The notes: generated from the letters alone by a model not told the origin. 64,000 bases of DNA from Undibacterium sp. YM2 (GCF_009937975.1 NZ_AP018441.1:4526001-4590000); one strand, 5' to 3'; counted from the stretch's first letter, positions 8,783 to 18,467 are shown. Translations and numbers: made by a program.

Positions 8783-9241
8783 ATGAGCAATGCATCAATG
8801 GCAAATTCAGGCCCCACCAGCAGCGACAGCGACACAGCCGACCTGCGTGCGCAGACGCTTTACCACGGCACCAGGGCTGACCTGCAGGTGGGTGATCTCA
8901 TCGCACCGGGTTACCGTTCGAACTATGGCAAGCGCAAGAAGGCGACTTACGTATATCTGAGCGCGACCCTGGATGCTGCCACCTGGGGCGCAGAGTTGGC
9001 AGCCGGTGACGGCCCCGGCAGGATTTATATTGTGGAAGCAATGGGTGAGATCTTCGATGACCCGAATCTGACGGACAAGAAGTTCCCTGGCAATCCGACA
9101 AAATCATACCGCAGCCGCGAGCCATTGAAGGTCGTCGGCGAGGTCATGGAATGGCAAGGGCACCCGCCAGAAATACTTCAGGCGATGAAAAATCATATAG
9201 AACAATTGCGGCTGCAGGGGATAGAGGCGATTGATGATTGA
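8783..9241 (+). CDS. arr: NAD(+)--rifampin ADP-ribosyltransferase
   Basis: A 152-residue protein matching Arr along almost its whole length: LYHGTRADLQVGDLI, GYRSNYGKRK, YVYLSATLDAATWGAELA, GRIYIVEAMG, DPNLTDKKFPGNPTKSYRS and PLKVVGEVMEW. Arr transfers ADP-ribose from NAD to the C23 hydroxyl of rifamycins and inactivates them in the cytoplasm. The start at 8783 is set by TTGGAG seven bases upstream; it has a 20-residue low-complexity N-terminal extension. Chromosomal arr homologues are common in environmental bacteria, so its presence does not by itself mean recent transfer. Confidence 0.92.
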   Translation: MSNASMANSGPTSSDSDTADLRAQTLYHGTRADLQVGDLIAPGYRSNYGKRKKATYVYLSATLDAATWGAELAAGDGPGRIYIVEAMGEIFDDPNLTDKKFPGNPTKSYRSREPLKVVGEVMEWQGHPPEILQAMKNHIEQLRLQGIEAIDD

Positions 9242-9268
9242 TCATAACACTTCGCAATAACACACCAA

Positions 9269-9304
9269 ACTATCATAATAGTGCACTTGTGCACCGATGA
9301 TAGT
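9269..9304. promoter_or_regulatory. Inverted-repeat operator upstream of the hipA-like gene
   Basis: Left arm ACTATCAT-AATA-GTGCAC and right arm GTGCAC-CG-ATGATAGT around a TT centre, with a further TACTAT copy just downstream. Its position directly before the toxin gene and the presence of an HTH antitoxin gene make it the likely binding site of the HipB-like repressor (inference). Confidence 0.6.
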
Positions 9305-9321
9305 GATACTATACTGTGCAT

Positions 9322-10632
9322 ATGCTCACAAATACTTGCACCCTTCAAATTTTCATTGACGCTGCCTGGCGTGATGCGGCTGTACTTGAGCTGACGGGTG
9401 AGCAAGGACTGGGAAAAGCGGCTGCCACTTATCTAATTTACTGGCGCGACTACGCGCTCAAGTATTGGGAAAGAGCAGATGCATCGGCGCTCACGGTAAA
9501 TATGCCTGTTGAACTGTTTGGTCGCAGCAGCGAGGCTTGGCCAGCTTTTCTCATTGATTTATTACCTCAGGAATATGGTCGTCTTGAATTATTGCGGCAA
9601 CTCAAGATGGCGGACCAGTTGGCATCTGATGCGGGCGCTGCAGACTGGCCTTTGTTACTTGCTGGTGCTGGCAATACCATTGGCAACATCAGGGTAAAAG
9701 AAGCGCATGAATGGGTTATAGCCCGCAGTGGCAATAGTGAGGGCAAACAGCGCGGCTTCACTGCAGATGAAGTAGCAGCAAGGGCTGAGGATTTCAACGA
9801 ATACCTGGCGCAGCATGGTTTGTTTCTGGCGGGCTCATCGGGCATACAAGGTGAATGGCCAAAGATCTTATTGACGCAGGCACACGATGGTCTGTTTTAT
9901 CTGGATCACACTTTGCCCGATGAACAGGCAGCGGAACATTTTATCGTTAAATTTGGCCGTGGTACGAACCGAGACCTGGCCAACATCCTGCGTCTCGAAG
10001 CTCCGTACATGCAACTCGCAAAAAAACTGGGGTTGCACGTGCACGCCGACCTCAGCTTGCGCGGGCGTGCTCTGTTCATCCCTCGTTTTGACCGCGAAGT
10101 GAAGGACACTCAGGTGTTCCGGCACGCGCAGGAAAGCATAGCTTCCTTATGTGGCATCAGCGGCTTGGGCAATCTTCCTTCACATAATGAAATTTGCCAG
10201 CGCCTGGCAAACGTCGTGACTGACCCAACGCGCGATATCATCGAATACATCAAACGCGATATCGCCAACATTGCCCTTGGCAACAAAGACAATCATGCTC
10301 GCAACACTGCGATACAGCGCAGACAAGACGGCAGTATCGTCCTGACGCCCTTGTTTGATTTTGCACCGATGCGATTGCATCCTGATGGCATTGCCAGAAG
10401 GATACGCTGGCAAGCAGATGACGGTGGCTCTCCAGACTGGGCCAGTGTTATCCGGCAAGCCTGTGCAGCGGCGGCACTCGATCAGGCTGTAGTAACAGAT
10501 GGCATACGAATGATGGCAAAGCCAATGGCTAGCCTGCTTGACGATGCAAGGGCTCTGGGCATAGAAGAAGAATTCCTGACACCGCTGGAGCAAAGCATCA
10601 TGAATATCCGCAAGCAACTGGAGAAGCTGTAA
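9322..10632 (+). CDS. hipA: HipA-family serine/threonine kinase toxin
   Basis: About 436 residues, the usual length for HipA. Visible elements are the ATP-binding region FIVKFGRG with the following LRLEAPYMQLAKKLGL helix, RGRALFIPRFDRE, the catalytic loop GNKDNHARN (Asp near residue 323) and the LTPLFDFAP metal-binding segment. HipA of E. coli phosphorylates glutamyl-tRNA synthetase and induces dormancy; the target here is unknown. The stop codon abuts the ATG of the antitoxin gene, giving toxin-first order, opposite to E. coli hipBA. GTG at 9316 is an alternative start; no ribosome-binding site is evident. Confidence 0.88.
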   Translation: MLTNTCTLQIFIDAAWRDAAVLELTGEQGLGKAAATYLIYWRDYALKYWERADASALTVNMPVELFGRSSEAWPAFLIDLLPQEYGRLELLRQLKMADQLASDAGAADWPLLLAGAGNTIGNIRVKEAHEWVIARSGNSEGKQRGFTADEVAARAEDFNEYLAQHGLFLAGSSGIQGEWPKILLTQAHDGLFYLDHTLPDEQAAEHFIVKFGRGTNRDLANILRLEAPYMQLAKKLGLHVHADLSLRGRALFIPRFDREVKDTQVFRHAQESIASLCGISGLGNLPSHNEICQRLANVVTDPTRDIIEYIKRDIANIALGNKDNHARNTAIQRRQDGSIVLTPLFDFAPMRLHPDGIARRIRWQADDGGSPDWASVIRQACAAAALDQAVVTDGIRMMAKPMASLLDDARALGIEEEFLTPLEQSIMNIRKQLEKL

Positions 10633-10926
10633 ATGGACAAGCGTTTCAAACCACTGTCTCCAGCAGAAGAATTACAGGCGCGGCGCACATTGGCCATGGA
10701 GCTGGCGGCAGAACCTGCCATGCCGGTTCCGGCTGTCATCAGAAAAATACGTGTGAGCCTGCGTCTGACCATTGCCGAATATGCGCAGCTTTGCGGGGTG
10801 TCGGCCCGGACTTTGCAAGACATAGAGCGTGAAGTATCCAGCCCCAGTCTGAGTACGGCAGACAAGCTGCTGCGCCCCATAGGGATGAGCGTGGGCGCGG
10901 TACAAAAACCGCTGCCGCACCAATAA
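10633..10926 (+). CDS. hipB: HipB-like XRE-family antitoxin
   Basis: A 97-residue protein with an HTH at about 38-85 (IRVSLRLTIAEYAQLCGVSARTLQDIEREVSSPSLSTAD region). It starts on the base after the HipA stop, so translation is coupled. HipB-type antitoxins bind the kinase and repress the operon by binding paired inverted repeats, which fits the element at 9269-9304. The N-terminal 30 residues ahead of the HTH are unusual for HipB and could be the toxin-contact part. Confidence 0.82.
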   Translation: MDKRFKPLSPAEELQARRTLAMELAAEPAMPVPAVIRKIRVSLRLTIAEYAQLCGVSARTLQDIEREVSSPSLSTADKLLRPIGMSVGAVQKPLPHQ

Positions 10927-11034
10927 ACCACATTCTTGCACTGCCATGCTGTAATTATCATAAGAAAATCAGGTAAACTTAGCCAGACCAATCCCAGCCC
11001 GCTTTACGCTGCCCACAACCGGAGAACATGCTTG

Positions 11035-14000
11035 ATGACAGCACAGCAGCATCCCATGTCTGCCGCCAGGGTATTGCTACCGGCCTGCCTGTGGTTCTTT
11101 GTGCTGGCGGTGGCGGGCATGTGGCTCACGCGGGGCGAGAACCAGGTGTCAATACTGTGGTTTGCCAATGCCCTGGCAGTGGCTTACATGCACGGCCAGA
11201 GCCGCACCCGGCAATTGCAGATACTGGCGCTGACCGTGGTAGCCAGCCTGGCCGCCAATCTGCTGACGGGCAATAAGCTGGCGGTAGCCACCCTGTTCAC
11301 CCTTGCCAATGCAGTAGAGGTCGTGCTGGTCAGCTATACCATACGGCATGCGGGGCTGGCCCAGGGCTTTGAGCATTCAAGCAGCGACATGTTGAAGCTG
11401 ATCTTGCTGGGCTTTTTGCTGCCCTGCGCCTGCAGTGCCACGCTGGCGGCAGCGCTGGCAGCCTGGGTGGGCCTGGGTGAATTTGAACTGATCTTCACAG
11501 GCTGGTATGTATCGGCCTCGCTGGGCCTGATCCTGATTTACCCACTGGTGCGCAGGATGCGGCTGGAAGCAGCACCCGCCTGGGCCAGCCGCATCAACTG
11601 GGAACGCTTTGCCCGTTATGCCCTGCCGATACTGGTGCTGGTGGTGGTTGCGCTGCTATACCTGCCACTGCCCTTTTTGTACATCCTGGTGGCGCTGACC
11701 TTTGCTACCCACAGGCTCAATTTTGATGAAGCACATCTGCTGACGGTGCTGGCCATCACCTGCCTGGGGCTGATGCTGAGCCTGGGACATGTGCTGCCCC
11801 TCGGTGGCGTGGCGCGCTGGCAGTTACTGTTTGTCTATCTGCCTATCCTGATTACCTCGGTGCCGCCGATGCTGATGGCAGCGGCGCGCAATGAGAACCT
11901 GATCAAGGATGCCGAGAGACAGCGGTTTTCTGAAGAGCTGCAAAAGAGCCAGCAATCGCTGCAATCCACCATCGACCACATGCCTGCGATGATAGGTTAT
12001 TGGGACCAGCAATTACATAACCGTTTTGCCAATGCTGCTTATGAAAAATGGTTCAGGCTCAAGCCTGATCAGATACGCGGCATGCATATCCGCGATGTGG
12101 TGGGGCCAGAAATATATGAGCAAAACTCTGCACACATGCAAGCTGCGCTGGCTGGGGAAGCGCGTATTTTTGAGCGCTCCATCGTTGACGCCGAGGGCAA
12201 GCTGCACAATGCCCTGACCCATTACACCCCGCACATAGTCAAAGGCAAGGTGCAGGGGTTTTATGTTTTTGCATCCGACATCACACCATTAAAAGAAGCA
12301 CAGCTTCAAGAAAACCGCGCCTTGGCCAAATTTGCCAGCGTCGTCGAAGCAGCCAGTGAATTTGCCATTATCACCACCGATTTGGTGGGCACGATCACTC
12401 TCTTTAGCAAGGGTGCAGAGCGTATGCTGGGCTATGGTGCAGATGAGCTGGTGAATCTGCACACCCCTGCCATACTTCATCTACAGGAAGAAGTCAGCGC
12501 CATGGGTGAGCAACTCACCGCAGAACTAGGCTACCCCGTAGAGGGTTTTGAGGTCTTTGTCGCCAAGGCCAGACGTGGCTTGCCGCAAAGCCAGCAGTGG
12601 ACCTATATCAGCAAGCAGGGACAGCATATTCCGGTGAACCTGGTGATCAACAGCATCCATGACGAGCATCAGCAAACCATTGGCTTTTTGGGTATTGCAA
12701 CCGACATCAGCCGCCAGAAACAACTGGAAACCTCGATGATCAGCGCGCGCGACCAGGCCGAAATGGCCAGCCGCACCAAGTCAGAATTCCTCGCCAATAT
12801 GAGCCATGAAATCCGCACGCCGATGAATGCGGTGCTGGGCATGAGTTATCTGCTGGGCAAGACAGACCTGAGTTCTACCCAGCGCCATTATTTGGAGATG
12901 ATACGTTCGTCCGGCCAGTCACTGCTGGGCATACTGAATGACATACTCGATATCTCGAAGATAGAAGCAGGCCGCATAGAATTGTCGCCTACCCGCTTTT
13001 ATCTCAAGGATGTGCTCAGTGCACTGGCCAATATGATGTCGGTCAATGTCGGTGAAAAGCAGCTGGAATTATCGATGGGCATAGACACTGACGTGCCCAA
13101 GGAACTGATAGGCGACGCGCTGCGCCTGCAACAGGTGCTCATCAACATCATCGGCAATGCCATCAAGTTTACGGCCAATGGTGAAGTCTCATTGCTGGTG
13201 CAACAGGCTGAGCCAGTAGCAGGCAGTGAGCAGGATACAGGCAATTTGCTGATACAGTTCATCATCCGTGACACTGGCATAGGCATGTCGGCAGAGCAGA
13301 TCAGCCGCCTGTTCAATGCCTTTGAGCAGGCCGATGCCTCGACCTCGCGCCGCTTTGGCGGCACCGGACTGGGTCTGGCGATCTCGAAGCGCTTTGTCGA
13401 TCTGATGGGTGGCGATATCCGTGTCAACAGTCAGGAAGGTTCAGGCACAGAATTCATCGTCAGCGTACCCATGCAAACGGCCCCGGCGCTCGAAGACAAT
13501 AGTGAACAGAGCGCCAGTACTGGCTCAGGCAGCAACCAGGCCAGAAAAATCCTGGTCGTTGATGACAATGCCACCAGCCGCAGCTATATCGCCAAGACCA
13601 TAGAAGCCTGGGGCTGGCATGCCGACACTGCCAGTACCGGTGAGCAAGCCCTGCAAAAAGTGCGCGAACACCTGGCCGACCAACCTGCCGCAAAAGATGA
13701 ATACTGCGCCATCCTGATAGACTGGCACATGCCGGGCCAGGATGGCCTGAGTACCCTGGCCGCCATCAAGGACATGCAGGCCAGCCAGCGCATCCCCCTG
13801 ATTTTGATGAGCAGCGCCTATGACCGCAGCGCCCTGCAGATGGAAGGCAAGCCAGGCGCACCCGATGCCGTGCTGCTCAAACCGGTGACCGGCTCCAGCC
13901 TGTATGATGTACTGCAAGAGACCAGCCTGCACCTGCACCATGGTGCCCCGGCGCTGTCTGCTACACTGGCTGCAGCAAACCCGCATAATGAACAAACCAT

Positions 14001-15168
14001 GAACAATAGCAGCACACCCGCCAGGACAGGCACAGGCAGCTTCAGCGGCAAACACATACTGCTGGTGGAAGACAATTACTTCAACCAGATCGTCGCCACC
14101 AAGATCATCGAACAAACCGGGGCCAGCATCAAGGTCGCCAACAATGGCAGTGAAGCAGTAGAGATTTTCAAAGCTGCGGAAGAACAGTTTGACCTCGTCC
14201 TCATGGACGTGCAAATGCCCATCATGGATGGCTGGACCGCCACCGAAATCCTGCGCAAGGAACTGGCCCTGCCCATCCCCATCTTGGCCATGACCGCCGG
14301 TGTCATGACGGCAGAGCGCGAACATTGCCTGGCCGCAGGCATGAATGATGTCATCTCCAAACCCATAGACATAGACCAGATGCTGGGCATGCTGGCGCGC
14401 TACCTGTCGCCAGAACAGCCAGCACAGGCTGGCGGTGCAAGGGCTGCACTGCCCCCGGTCAAGCCTGCCAGTACGGCAGAGACCAGCTCAGTGCCCGCGA
14501 CAAGAACAGCGCCAAGCCCAGTGCCTGTGCCAGACCCCATGCCCGGCCAGGTGGCAACACCAGTTGCCAGCGGCGTCTTTGATCCCGCCAAGATCATGGC
14601 ACTGGCCAAGGGCAACCCTGCCCTCGTCAAAACCCTGGCAGGCGTGATACAGAACATGATCAACCACTCCAGGCAGGATTTTGACCAGGCCGTCAGCCAC
14701 TGGCAGCAAGGCGACGCGCAACAGGCCGCCCGTACCCTGCATACCATGCGCGGCAGCATAGGTACGCTCGGTGCCAGGGACTTTGCCGCCGCTGCACTGA
14801 CACTGGAAAACGCCATTACCCAACAAAACCAGCAAAACCAACAAGACCAGCAACGCGTCCCCGACCTGATCAGCCATGCCGACCAGCAACTCAGCCTGAC
14901 GATTTCCAGCGTGCAGTCATGGCTCAATGAGCAAATGACCGGCAAAACCGAAGCTGACGATGTTGCCAGCCCGATCAAGCCTGGCGAACTGCAGGAATTA
15001 AAAAACCTGCTCCAGACCCAGAACATGCGTGCCAGCACCCGTTACCAGGAACTGCAAGCCAGCCTGCAGCAACACCTGTCCGGCGAGCGCCGCCAGGCCA
15101 TGCAGGCCGCCATGCTGGACCTGGACTTTGCCACCGCCCTCAGGTTGCTCGACGAGATAAGGGTGTAA
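11035..15168 (+). CDS. MASE1 hybrid sensor histidine kinase with two receiver domains and HPt
   Basis: A 1377-residue membrane sensor. Order: MASE1-like region with about 8 helices (10-290), two PAS domains (about 305-422 and 425-560), HisKA with SHEIRTP (His591), HATPase (about 690-812, GTGLGLAISKRF), receiver 1 with Asp896 (LIDWHMPG), receiver 2 with Asp1058 (LMDVQMP), an Ala/Pro linker, and an HPt domain with His1236 (LHTMRGSIG). This is a complete internal phosphorelay of the BarA type. Receiver 1 and 2 both keep the acidic pocket and phosphoacceptor. The start at 11035 follows GGAG by ten bases. A GGDEF response regulator follows 107 bases later and is its likely output. Confidence 0.93.
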   Translation: MTAQQHPMSAARVLLPACLWFFVLAVAGMWLTRGENQVSILWFANALAVAYMHGQSRTRQLQILALTVVASLAANLLTGNKLAVATLFTLANAVEVVLVSYTIRHAGLAQGFEHSSSDMLKLILLGFLLPCACSATLAAALAAWVGLGEFELIFTGWYVSASLGLILIYPLVRRMRLEAAPAWASRINWERFARYALPILVLVVVALLYLPLPFLYILVALTFATHRLNFDEAHLLTVLAITCLGLMLSLGHVLPLGGVARWQLLFVYLPILITSVPPMLMAAARNENLIKDAERQRFSEELQKSQQSLQSTIDHMPAMIGYWDQQLHNRFANAAYEKWFRLKPDQIRGMHIRDVVGPEIYEQNSAHMQAALAGEARIFERSIVDAEGKLHNALTHYTPHIVKGKVQGFYVFASDITPLKEAQLQENRALAKFASVVEAASEFAIITTDLVGTITLFSKGAERMLGYGADELVNLHTPAILHLQEEVSAMGEQLTAELGYPVEGFEVFVAKARRGLPQSQQWTYISKQGQHIPVNLVINSIHDEHQQTIGFLGIATDISRQKQLETSMISARDQAEMASRTKSEFLANMSHEIRTPMNAVLGMSYLLGKTDLSSTQRHYLEMIRSSGQSLLGILNDILDISKIEAGRIELSPTRFYLKDVLSALANMMSVNVGEKQLELSMGIDTDVPKELIGDALRLQQVLINIIGNAIKFTANGEVSLLVQQAEPVAGSEQDTGNLLIQFIIRDTGIGMSAEQISRLFNAFEQADASTSRRFGGTGLGLAISKRFVDLMGGDIRVNSQEGSGTEFIVSVPMQTAPALEDNSEQSASTGSGSNQARKILVVDDNATSRSYIAKTIEAWGWHADTASTGEQALQKVREHLADQPAAKDEYCAILIDWHMPGQDGLSTLAAIKDMQASQRIPLILMSSAYDRSALQMEGKPGAPDAVLLKPVTGSSLYDVLQETSLHLHHGAPALSATLAAANPHNEQTMNNSSTPARTGTGSFSGKHILLVEDNYFNQIVATKIIEQTGASIKVANNGSEAVEIFKAAEEQFDLVLMDVQMPIMDGWTATEILRKELALPIPILAMTAGVMTAEREHCLAAGMNDVISKPIDIDQMLGMLARYLSPEQPAQAGGARAALPPVKPASTAETSSVPATRTAPSPVPVPDPMPGQVATPVASGVFDPAKIMALAKGNPALVKTLAGVIQNMINHSRQDFDQAVSHWQQGDAQQAARTLHTMRGSIGTLGARDFAAAALTLENAITQQNQQNQQDQQRVPDLISHADQQLSLTISSVQSWLNEQMTGKTEADDVASPIKPGELQELKNLLQTQNMRASTRYQELQASLQQHLSGERRQAMQAAMLDLDFATALRLLDEIRV

Positions 15169-15275
15169 ATTTTGCAATACGGCAAAATCCGTTTGCGTTC
15201 GCCTGTACAAATGTTATGCTGACAAAAATCTACCCTAGTGATCAGCAGTGACAATTACCAGCAATATGCAGAGCC

Positions 15276-16226
15276 ATGCCCAACACAAAATCCCTGGACA
15301 ACCTGACAGAAAAACTTGAGTTCGCAGCATACCGGCCGCGCATACTCATCGTCGATGACCAGGTCATCAATATCCAGGCATTGCACCAGATTTTTGCCAG
15401 CGACCATGAAGTCTTCATGGCCACCAGCGGCCAGAGTGCCCTCGATTTTTGCAGGAAAACCCCACCCGACCTGATCCTGCTCGACATCATGATGCCAGAC
15501 ATGGATGGTCTCGAAGTCTGCGCCCAGCTCAAGCATGAAGAACTCACCGCCGACATCCCGGTATTGTTTGTCACCGCCCAGAATGATGCCAGCGAAGAAT
15601 CACGTGCCCTCATGGCTGGTGGCATGGATTTCATCAGCAAACCCGTTAACCCCGATGTCGTGCGCGCCCGCGTGCACACCCATGTCACCCTCAAGCTGCA
15701 ACGCGACCTGCTCAAAAAACTGGTGTTCACCGACCCGCTGACAGGTCTTGCCAACCGTCGCAACTTTGACCAGGCAATCGCCAGGGAATGGCGGCATTGC
15801 CAGCGCAACGGCAAATCCCTGGCCGTGCTGATGATAGACATAGACTGCTTCAAGCAATACAACGACACCTATGGTCACCAGCAGGGTGATACCTGCCTGG
15901 CAGCCGTGGCAGCCTGCCTGCAGGCAGGATTCCGACGCCCGCATGATATCGTCGCCCGTTACGGCGGCGAAGAATTCATCTGTCTCATGCCTGAATGCGA
16001 ACTGCAGAGCGCCATCAGCAAGGCCGCATCCGTGCTGCGCGCCATCACCGACCAGGCCATCCCGCACAGTTCAACCAAGGTCGCAGACAGCGACACCATC
16101 ACCCTCAGCATAGGCGTGGCCGCCATCGTGCCCGGCGACCAGCACAGCATTGATGCGCTTATCGCCAAGGCCGACCAGAAACTGTATGAAGCCAAACAGG
16201 CGGGACGTAACCGGGTGGGGGCTTAG
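15276..16226 (+). CDS. PleD-like response regulator diguanylate cyclase (REC-GGDEF)
   Basis: A 316-residue protein: receiver at about 22-138 with phosphoacceptor Asp70 (LILLDIMMP) and GGDEF domain at about 150-316 with the active-site motif GGEEF at 230-234. A product-inhibition I-site (RPHD) lies five residues before it. It should make c-di-GMP when phosphorylated. It directly follows the hybrid kinase on the same strand, so the pair forms a plausible kinase to c-di-GMP pathway (inference). Confidence 0.93.
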   Translation: MPNTKSLDNLTEKLEFAAYRPRILIVDDQVINIQALHQIFASDHEVFMATSGQSALDFCRKTPPDLILLDIMMPDMDGLEVCAQLKHEELTADIPVLFVTAQNDASEESRALMAGGMDFISKPVNPDVVRARVHTHVTLKLQRDLLKKLVFTDPLTGLANRRNFDQAIAREWRHCQRNGKSLAVLMIDIDCFKQYNDTYGHQQGDTCLAAVAACLQAGFRRPHDIVARYGGEEFICLMPECELQSAISKAASVLRAITDQAIPHSSTKVADSDTITLSIGVAAIVPGDQHSIDALIAKADQKLYEAKQAGRNRVGA

Positions 16227-16332
16227 GCTCACCATAGCAAATTCAAAGTCATCAACACGGCCCAGGCCAACCGATCTCAAAGACGCCTGCACTTCTGGCG
16301 AATATCGTCGCACCTACCCTCACTTTTATCTC

Positions 16333-17673
16333 ATGCAATTCCTTTACCGCCTGCTCATCGCCACCGCAAGCCTGCTCCTGCTGCCTGGTTGCGACAAGAA
16401 AATCGACACCAGTGTTGAAACACCTGATATCAGTTCTATCGTAGGTATCAAGACGATGCCGGATATCAAACCGACCGTTGATGTGAGCCTGCCCGATGCC
16501 GATGCCAATCTGCCAGAATTATTTTCAAGGCTGGACAGGCAGTTCTCCAAAAACAATATCCAGCCATCAGCACCCATTTCTGATCAGGAGATCACAGCCC
16601 TGGAGCTGCAACTGCCCTGCAAGCTGCCACCGATCTTGAGAGCGATGTACCGCTGGCACAATGGCATCCCGGATTTCACACCTCCGTATGAATTTCAAGC
16701 TTTGAGCAAGGTCGTAGAAGAATACAAATTCTTCAAACGCTTTAACAAAGAGTACGGCGTGAAAGAGGGTGAAGGCTGGCCCGCTCACTTTTTGCCGATC
16801 TTGCAGTTTAACGGCAAAATGTATGTAGCCCTGGATTGCAAGGATCAGGGCCCCACGCCTCTGTTTTCTTATTTCATTGAAGACGGCACGCCGCAAGCCA
16901 AGTACCGTGGTCCTGCTCATCTGCTGCAAGTAACGCTGAGTTCTTATGAGTCAGGCGCATACAAACGTGAGTTTGAAAATATGGAAGTTGATACCCTTGC
17001 AGAAGCCAGGGCATTTCGCCAGCATGCCTTTGCAAGTGAACTGCAAACCATGGAAGACAACTGGGCGAAGACGAAAAAATTTCTGATGACGGCCAAAGGA
17101 GAGAATTTCAGAGCGATGGTCGGCTCCATGGACCCTGACGAACGCGCCATCCCTTTACTCATAGACAAGTTGCATGATGCAGACCCAGAAGAAATCGTTT
17201 ATATCTGCCTTGCATTTGGCAATTTTAAGTCAGAAGCAACAAGACCCGCATTAAATGACTTACTTAAACACAAATCATCCCGAGCACGAGATTTTGCAGC
17301 CAGCGCCTTATCAAAACTGAGAGGTCCACAAAGCCAGGCTGAAACAGACACCCTGCTGAGCTTGCTGGAAGACAGTGACAAGTTGGTACAGCTCAGCGCT
17401 ATCGAGGCATTGAAACATGCTAAATCCTATCGCGCCATCGATACACTGATTGATAAACTGCACCGCAGCAAGCCAGGAATGCAGGTCTATATCATTAGCA
17501 CATTAGCCGACATAGGCGACAGACGCGCCTTGCCTGCATTAAAAGAACTGCAGGCCAGTTTCCCTTCGCAACTCGATAGCAAACGATACGCCCGCGCCCG
17601 TGGCGATGACCCCTCACCTGCGGATTTCAAATCAAGCGTCGATGAGGCGATCAAGCGATTCGGGCAACAGTGA
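16333..17673 (+). CDS. Lipoprotein with SUKH (SMI1/KNR4) domain and HEAT-like repeats
   Basis: 446 residues. A lipobox (LLLLPGC) places Cys20 for lipidation. Residues about 60-210 match the SMI1/KNR4 fold (PILRAMYRWHNGIPDF, WPAHFLPILQFNGKMYVALD), and about 270-440 contain HEAT-like helical repeats (ERAIPLLIDKLHDAD, ATRPALNDLLKHKSSRARDFAASALSKL cut in two here, VQLSAIEALKHAK, ALPALKELQ). The combination resembles immunity or scaffold proteins. The start at 16333 is chosen because it alone yields the signal peptide and lipobox. Gene is isolated. Confidence 0.75.
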   Translation: MQFLYRLLIATASLLLLPGCDKKIDTSVETPDISSIVGIKTMPDIKPTVDVSLPDADANLPELFSRLDRQFSKNNIQPSAPISDQEITALELQLPCKLPPILRAMYRWHNGIPDFTPPYEFQALSKVVEEYKFFKRFNKEYGVKEGEGWPAHFLPILQFNGKMYVALDCKDQGPTPLFSYFIEDGTPQAKYRGPAHLLQVTLSSYESGAYKREFENMEVDTLAEARAFRQHAFASELQTMEDNWAKTKKFLMTAKGENFRAMVGSMDPDERAIPLLIDKLHDADPEEIVYICLAFGNFKSEATRPALNDLLKHKSSRARDFAASALSKLRGPQSQAETDTLLSLLEDSDKLVQLSAIEALKHAKSYRAIDTLIDKLHRSKPGMQVYIISTLADIGDRRALPALKELQASFPSQLDSKRYARARGDDPSPADFKSSVDEAIKRFGQQ

Positions 17674-17788
17674 TTTTATAGGCGAAGTCCTTGCCAGCCA
17701 TGGTTCATTTGACAAAGCATGATGAACTCAAGTACGCAAACCAGGTGATCCCTTAGCCCATGCAAGCCAGGCACCGGCTCCCACATCC

Positions 17789-17806
17789 GGCGCATTGCAA
17801 TGCGCC
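17789..17806. repeat. GGCGCATTGCAATGCGCC palindrome
   Basis: Perfect 18-base palindrome, same family as 8565 and 60232. It is followed by CTGCATCAC and by a GGTGCGCCATGCGCACC hairpin at about 17870, so most of this 350-base convergent spacer is repeat sequence. Confidence 0.75.
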
Positions 17807-17898
17807 TCACGTTACGGCTGCATCACGGCGATGTTTGCCGCCAGGATATGCGCAAATCCTGACCTGCGGGGTGCGCCATGCGCACCGATATCACGACG

Positions 17899-17936
17899 AA
17901 AAAAACGCGCCATATCTCACCATGGCGCGTTTTTTA
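17899..17936. terminator. Bidirectional intrinsic terminator
   Basis: A-tract, stem ACGCGCCAT / ATGGCGCGT around an eight-base loop, T-tract. It sits between convergent genes (plus-strand lipoprotein and minus-strand Asr-like gene) and can serve both. Confidence 0.85.
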
Positions 17937-18026
17937 TTACTACTGAACTACTCTTAATTTACTACCTATTTTACTGCTCAAGCTACTACCTGATCTACTA
18001 CCAAATTTACAGCTCGCGCCGCAAAC

Positions 18027-18467
18027 TTATTTCACTGCTGGAGTTGCTGTCTTGCCTGTACCTGCGGTTGCCACTTTGCCTGCATCAGTTTTCACTTCAG
18101 CCTTGATTTCTGTTTTTGCTTCAGCTTTTACGTCTGGTTTGACTTCTGTTTTCACTTCAGTCTTTGCCTTCGCATGTTTTTCATGCTTGACGTGCTTTTC
18201 ATGTTTCTCTGCAGTTTTTTCTACTGCTGCAGTTTTAGTCTCAACCGCTGGTGTTACCGCCGCAGTGGTAGTTGTCGCTGCGCTGGTTACTGCCTTGCCA
18301 GTTGGAGCAGGTGTCGTTGCGGCTGTCGTAGCCACTGCTGTTGTTACTGCTACAGGTGCTGCAGTTGTTTTTGCTGGCGTAGTTGCTGCAGTAGTTGCCG
18401 GTGTCTGAGCAAATGCGCCACCCATCAAAACAGTAGAAGCGATCAGGGCGGTAATGAGTTTGTTCAT
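18027..18467 (-). CDS. Asr-like exported Ala/Thr/Lys/His-rich protein, copy 1 of gene A
   Basis: 146 residues of low complexity. Signal peptide MNKLITALIASTVLMGGAFA, then a Thr/Ala-rich stretch (to about 80), a His/Lys cluster (EKHEKHVKHEKHAK, about 88-101) and a Lys-Val/Glu repeat tail. This layout resembles the acid-shock protein Asr of enterics, a disordered periplasmic protein that protects against acid aggregation; the match is compositional only. AAGGAT precedes the start. A close copy is at 32553-33020, each followed upstream by the same partner gene. Confidence 0.7.
   Translation of the reverse strand: MNKLITALIASTVLMGGAFAQTPATTAATTPAKTTAAPVAVTTAVATTAATTPAPTGKAVTSAATTTTAAVTPAVETKTAAVEKTAEKHEKHVKHEKHAKAKTEVKTEVKPDVKAEAKTEIKAEVKTDAGKVATAGTGKTATPAVK

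Noticed and set aside
13525..14325. 266-codon minus-strand frame inside the hybrid kinase
   Set aside because: Antisense shadow of the receiver domains; composition is typical of a complement frame.
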